DNA of 8,677 nucleotides from DAOVRL01 sp964459805 (GTDB taxonomy: Bacteria; Planctomycetota; Phycisphaerae; Sedimentisphaerales; Anaerobacaceae), in contig CAYWOD010000155.1 in NCBI GenBank assembly GCA_964459805.1, positions 1 through 8,677 on the forward strand. Reading direction: 5' to 3'. The notes beneath the pieces were generated by a model. That model made no database searches. It was not told the DNA's origin and worked only from the letters and a program-made list of their open reading frames with translations. A program made the position numbers and the translations under genes. Shown here piece by piece: positions 6,232 to 8,677 of this stretch (positions are counted from its first letter, which is position 1; every line of letters begins with the position of its first letter).

Positions 6232-6303
6232 CTCCCGGCAAATTGGCCCTTGCCGCTGGAATGGAAACGCAGTAAGAATAGCCCTATGGGTTTTGATTTT
6301 GGA

Positions 6304-6326
6304 CCGTGCTTTATAGTTACGCACGG
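6304..6326 (+). other. Hairpin in the nagB leader
   Basis: CCGTGC (6304-6309) and GCACGG (6321-6326) form a perfect 6-bp stem with an 11-nt loop, about 30 nt ahead of the nagB Shine-Dalgarno. No T-run follows, so it is not an intrinsic terminator. A second 6-bp stem (CGGCAA, 6236-6241, with TTGCCG, 6250-6255) follows the DUF4954 stop, also without T's. They may be RNA-processing or stability structures. Confidence 0.35.
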
Positions 6327-6368
6327 CCTGGGCAAAAATGTGAACCGTTTTTAACAGAAGGACTGCTT

Positions 6369-7181
6369 ATGAGAGTGATAATTGAACCGGACTATGAGAC
6401 AGCAGCCAAATGGACTGCCGGCTACATCGTCAAGAAGATTAATGAGTTCGGCCCGAGCCGGGGCAAACCGTTTGTGCTGGGCCTGCCGACCGGCTCTTCT
6501 CCGATAGGTGTCTATAATGAGCTGGTCGAGCTTTACAAGGCGCAGAAGGTATCGTTCGAGAATGTCGTCACCTTCAATATGGATGAATACGTGAATCTGC
6601 CCGAAGACCACCCGGAAAGCTACCATTCATTTATGCGGACATATTTGTTCAGCCATATAGATATTCCGGAGGACAACGTCAACATTCTCAACGGCAACGC
6701 GTCGGACCTCGAGGCAGAGTGCGCGAGGTACGAACAGAAGATGAAGGAGATCGGCGGCGTCAAGCTGTTCCTCGGCGGCATAGGCCCTGACGGCCACATA
6801 GCGTTCAATGAGCCGAGCTCCTCCCTGTCATCGAGGACGCGCATCAAAACACTGACTTACGACACCATAGTGGCCAACTCGCGCTTCTTCGACAACGATG
6901 TCAATAAGGTCCCCAAAACCGCTCTGACCGTGGGTGTCGGGACCGTGATGGACGCTGAGGAAGTGCTGATAATCGTCAACGGCCATAACAAAGCGCGGGC
7001 GCTGCGACACGCCATTGAAGAAAGCGTCAATCACATGTGGACAATAAGCGCCCTGCAAATGCACCCCAAAGGGATTATTGTCTGCGATGAGCAGGCAACG
7101 ATAGAATTAAAAGTCGGCACGGTAAAATATTTCAAAGATATAGAATCAGCCAATCTGGACCCGGCTACTTTGTTGAAATAA
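6369..7181 (+). CDS. nagB: Glucosamine-6-phosphate deaminase
   Basis: Catalyses glucosamine-6-phosphate + H2O to fructose-6-phosphate + NH4+, the step feeding amino-sugars from GlcNAc, chitin or recycled peptidoglycan into glycolysis; cytoplasmic. The 270-aa length fits the family (E. coli enzyme 266 aa), and residue numbering matches E. coli without gaps. Catalytic D72 (in FNMDEYV), D141 and H143 (in DGHIAFNEP) and E148 are present. So are substrate-phosphate contacts including R172 and K208. The residues of the E. coli allosteric GlcNAc-6-phosphate site are kept as well (S151, R158, K160, T161, Y254), which predicts an allosterically activated hexamer. The ATG at 6369 has AAGGA (6358-6362) 6 nt upstream; an in-frame upstream start at 6306 lacks this and would add an unconserved tail. 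It lies 137 nt after the DUF4954 gene and could share its transcript. Confidence 0.96.
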   Translation: MRVIIEPDYETAAKWTAGYIVKKINEFGPSRGKPFVLGLPTGSSPIGVYNELVELYKAQKVSFENVVTFNMDEYVNLPEDHPESYHSFMRTYLFSHIDIPEDNVNILNGNASDLEAECARYEQKMKEIGGVKLFLGGIGPDGHIAFNEPSSSLSSRTRIKTLTYDTIVANSRFFDNDVNKVPKTALTVGVGTVMDAEEVLIIVNGHNKARALRHAIEESVNHMWTISALQMHPKGIIVCDEQATIELKVGTVKYFKDIESANLDPATLLK

Positions 7182-7224
7182 CCCGGCCGATTGTCGATTT
7201 CGACTACGCACACGTGAAATGGAA

Positions 7225-7288
7225 AACGGAAAATCCACGACCGCTGCCTCGATTTGCGAAGCAAAACGGCGGGGGTGGATTTCCCGTT
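7225..7288. terminator. Long stem-loop between convergent nagB and foldase genes, probable bidirectional terminator
   Basis: AACGG-A-AAATCCAC (7225-7238) pairs with GTGGATTT-C-CCGTT (7275-7288): 13 pairs with a single mismatch. Inside, CCGC (7241-7244) can pair with GCGG (7269-7272) and TTTGC (7253-7257) with GCAAA (7261-7265) around a GAA loop. The A-rich left flank and T-rich right flank (TTCTAATCTTTATC) give some U-richness to transcripts from both sides, but no perfect T-run. It starts 44 nt after nagB and ends 37 nt before the foldase stop. It could also be a copy of a dispersed palindromic repeat. Confidence 0.6.
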
Positions 7289-7324
7289 CTAATCTTTATC
7301 AACTATGCCGGCGTTCGCAACCTT

Positions 7325-8488
7325 CTATCTGACAGGCGTGCCGCCGGGCAAAACGGGCGGCGCGGCGGGCTTGGGCTCCTTGCCGGGCGGATAGACGATT
7401 TTTGCCTCGCCCTTGAGCTTCTCGAAGTACTCTGTACCTAATTCAAACAGCTTTCTCTGGACCAGCTCGTTCATTAAGCTGTCTTTGACCTGCTCAAACG
7501 ATAAGCCCTCCCTGCGGTCGGTAACTTTTATAATGTGGTATCCGTGGGTGGTTTTCACAACATCGCTGATACCGCCCACCTCCAGCGCAAAAGCCGCATC
7601 GGAAAACTCCGGAACCATACTGCCCTGGCCGGTCCGCGGGAAGAAATTCAGATCGCCGCCCCCCGGCCCTGATGGGCAGGCTGAGTAGGCCTTGGCCAGT
7701 TCGGTAAAATCGGCCCCTTCTTTGATTTGTTTGAGCAGGTCCTCGGCTTTCGCCTTGGCCAGAGCGTTCGCCTCGTTCGGGTCCGAGTTGGGGTCGGACA
7801 GGTCCGGCTTTATCAGAATATGGCTCGCCCTGGTCTGTTCCGGCCACCGACTCTTCGTCTGCTCGTAATATGCCTTCGTGTCCTCCTCCGTAACCTTTAC
7901 CTTGTCCGGATATTCAAGCGTGATAAGTTTCTGACGGCGCAGCGCCGTACGGACCTGGCTCTTCCACTGCTCGAAGTTGTAGCCGTAAGTCTCTATTTTT
8001 TTCTTGAGCTCTTCCAGAGTCACCGGTGGCTTTTGGAGTGACGCCATTTTCGTCAGCTCGTTTGTGACGTTTTCATCGGTAACTGCTATATTGGCCTGCT
8101 TTGCTTTCTCGTCGAGAAGCCGTATTTTGATCATTTCCTGCAATGCCTGTTTTCTGAGCATTTCCATTCGCTGCTCGAGAAACGCCGGCGGCAAGTTCGC
8201 GGCCTGCTTGGCCAGTTGCTCGATGTGCGGCTTGAGCAGCTCATCCACCTGCTTTTCGGTGATATCTACACCGTTGACGGTCACCAGAACGGCGCCCGGT
8301 GTCTTCGCGGTGGGTTCTGCTATGACTGCATTGACGTCGGGCCTGACAGTCTCGCCCTCGACCTTAATGGGACCCGGCCCGGGCTTGTTGGCGTCGGATT
8401 CGCTGGGCTCCTTCGACCGGCAGCTAAAGCTGCAAACGGCGCAAAATATCGCAACCCACGCCGACGCTCTCAAAAAATAGATTCTCAT
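7325..8488 (-). CDS. Parvulin-type peptidylprolyl isomerase, SurA/PrsA-like putative lipoprotein
   Basis: Envelope foldase of 387 aa predicted to catalyse cis-trans isomerisation of Xaa-Pro bonds in exported proteins. The ATG at 8488 is chosen for AAAGGA 7 nt upstream; an upstream TTG at 8512 is not supported. Residues 1-22 are a signal sequence leading to C23 in SFSCRSKEPSES. The lipobox is weak, but the Ser/Glu/Pro-rich linker (24-65) suits a lipid-anchored protein. Residues 66-200 are a SurA_N-like helical chaperone domain (VTVNGVDITEKQVDELL, 69-85). The parvulin domain spans about 220-324: ASHILIK (221-227), then an acidic loop DPNSDPNEA (232-240), then SGPGGGDLNFF, MVPEF (291-295) and THGYHIIKV (314-322). 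His223, His315, His318 and Met291 match the usual catalytic-pocket positions. The C-terminus (366-387) is Pro/Gly-rich and disordered. It is probably a single-gene transcript, bounded by its own promoter and the convergent terminator. Confidence 0.92.
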   Translation of the reverse strand: MRIYFLRASAWVAIFCAVCSFSCRSKEPSESDANKPGPGPIKVEGETVRPDVNAVIAEPTAKTPGAVLVTVNGVDITEKQVDELLKPHIEQLAKQAANLPPAFLEQRMEMLRKQALQEMIKIRLLDEKAKQANIAVTDENVTNELTKMASLQKPPVTLEELKKKIETYGYNFEQWKSQVRTALRRQKLITLEYPDKVKVTEEDTKAYYEQTKSRWPEQTRASHILIKPDLSDPNSDPNEANALAKAKAEDLLKQIKEGADFTELAKAYSACPSGPGGGDLNFFPRTGQGSMVPEFSDAAFALEVGGISDVVKTTHGYHIIKVTDRREGLSFEQVKDSLMNELVQRKLFELGTEYFEKLKGEAKIVYPPGKEPKPAAPPVLPGGTPVR

Positions 8489-8510
8489 AATTCTGTCCTT
8501 TCGCAGGTAC

Positions 8511-8538
8511 AAAAGAAAAAAGACCCTTCGTCAAGGGT
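8511..8538 (-). terminator. Terminator-like hairpin in the foldase 5' leader (possible attenuator)
   Basis: Read on the minus strand, ACCCTT (8538-8533), a GACG loop and AAGGGT (8528-8523) form a perfect 6-bp hairpin, followed by C, six T's (8521-8516), C and four T's (8514-8511). The T-run ends 10 nt before the Shine-Dalgarno of the foldase gene. The flanking AGGT (8542-8539) can also pair with ACCT (8508-8505), making a longer closing stem. It could be a premature terminator or a 5'-end stabilising hairpin. Confidence 0.6.
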
Positions 8539-8548
8539 ACCTGAACCA

Positions 8549-8577
8549 ATTATCCGACCCCCGGGGCCGTCTGTCAA
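8549..8577 (-). promoter_or_regulatory. Near-consensus sigma70-type promoter for the foldase gene
   Basis: On the minus strand, TTGACA (8577-8572, perfect) and GATAAT (8554-8549, five of six) are separated by exactly 17 bp. Transcription is predicted to start near the A at 8542, giving a 5' leader of about 54 nt. The spacer is very GC-rich (a CCCCGGGGG core), which may slow open-complex formation. Confidence 0.75.
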
Positions 8578-8583
8578 GCTATT

Positions 8584-8636
8584 TCCACCTTTTCGCCCCA
8601 TCTGGGGTGCCCGTCACGTTTCTAGGTGGATTTTTT
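8584..8636 (+). terminator. Plus-strand terminator-like stem-loop facing the foldase promoter
   Basis: TCCACCT (8584-8590) pairs perfectly with AGGTGGA (8624-8630), which is followed by six T's (8631-8636). The loop contains a second hairpin, CCCCA (8596-8600) with TGGGG (8603-8607). The T-run is on the plus strand only. No plus-strand gene precedes it nearer than nagB. It would stop transcripts running antisense through the foldase gene. Confidence 0.5.
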
Positions 8637-8677
8637 AGCCCTTTAGCTGCAATTTTCCGTCAATAATAGCTGCTACC

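Noticed and set aside
6306..6368. N-terminal extension of NagB to an upstream in-frame start
   Set aside because: AAGGA lies 6 nt before the ATG at 6369, and residue numbering from there matches E. coli NagB exactly. The extension is unconserved and contains the leader hairpin.
8644..8673. Direct repeat TAGCTGC (8644-8650 and 8667-8673) at the right edge
   Set aside because: Seven bases repeated once in an AT-rich gap cut off by the window end; too little to call a site.

Overview
The window looks like chromosomal sequence from a planctomycete, probably of the Phycisphaerae/Sedimentisphaerales type and possibly from an environmental assembly. This rests on the protein types: a secreted PQQ-like beta-propeller with the mature start DWPQYLGPNRN, a DUF4954-type left-handed beta-helix protein, a degenerate amidase_2-like protein, and a parvulin foldase with the acidic DPNSDPNEA loop. 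It was judged by reading, without a database search. No rRNA, tRNA, CRISPR array, transposase or phage gene was seen.

Layout: bases 1-184 hold a heptamer tandem repeat and a plausible promoter, then a secreted beta-propeller gene (185-1516, +). Bases 1517-2030 hold a terminator-like region with mutually exclusive hairpins and a possible 48-codon small gene (1852-1998). Next comes a secreted, extremely basic K/Q/R/A-rich protein (2031-2924, +) containing a young 36-bp triplication, closed by a strong intrinsic terminator (2975-3011). Bases 3023-3228 look like a small non-coding insertion element: near-perfect direct repeats flank inverted repeats, with a second palindrome of the GTCATTGCGAG...CTCGCAATGAC type nested inside. 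A membrane-anchored amidase_2-fold protein that lacks the catalytic residues follows on the minus strand (3262-3819). It is divergent from a DUF4954 family gene (4204-6231, +), with candidate promoters for both between them. nagB (6369-7181, +) follows in the same direction. It converges on a putative lipoprotein parvulin foldase (7325-8488, -) across a long shared stem-loop.

Functionally, the clearest pieces are NagB, which opens amino-sugar catabolism or peptidoglycan and chitin recycling, and an envelope foldase. The DUF4954 protein beside nagB is the likeliest functional partner, since its fold is that of sugar acyltransferases, but its reaction is unknown. Most of the other proteins are exported, so the window has an envelope theme.

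The most interesting non-coding signals are three. The nested insertion-like repeat comes first. The foldase gene has a near-consensus promoter whose transcript would begin with a terminator-like hairpin ending about 10 bases before the Shine-Dalgarno sequence. A plus-strand terminator with no plus-strand gene in front of it faces that same promoter.
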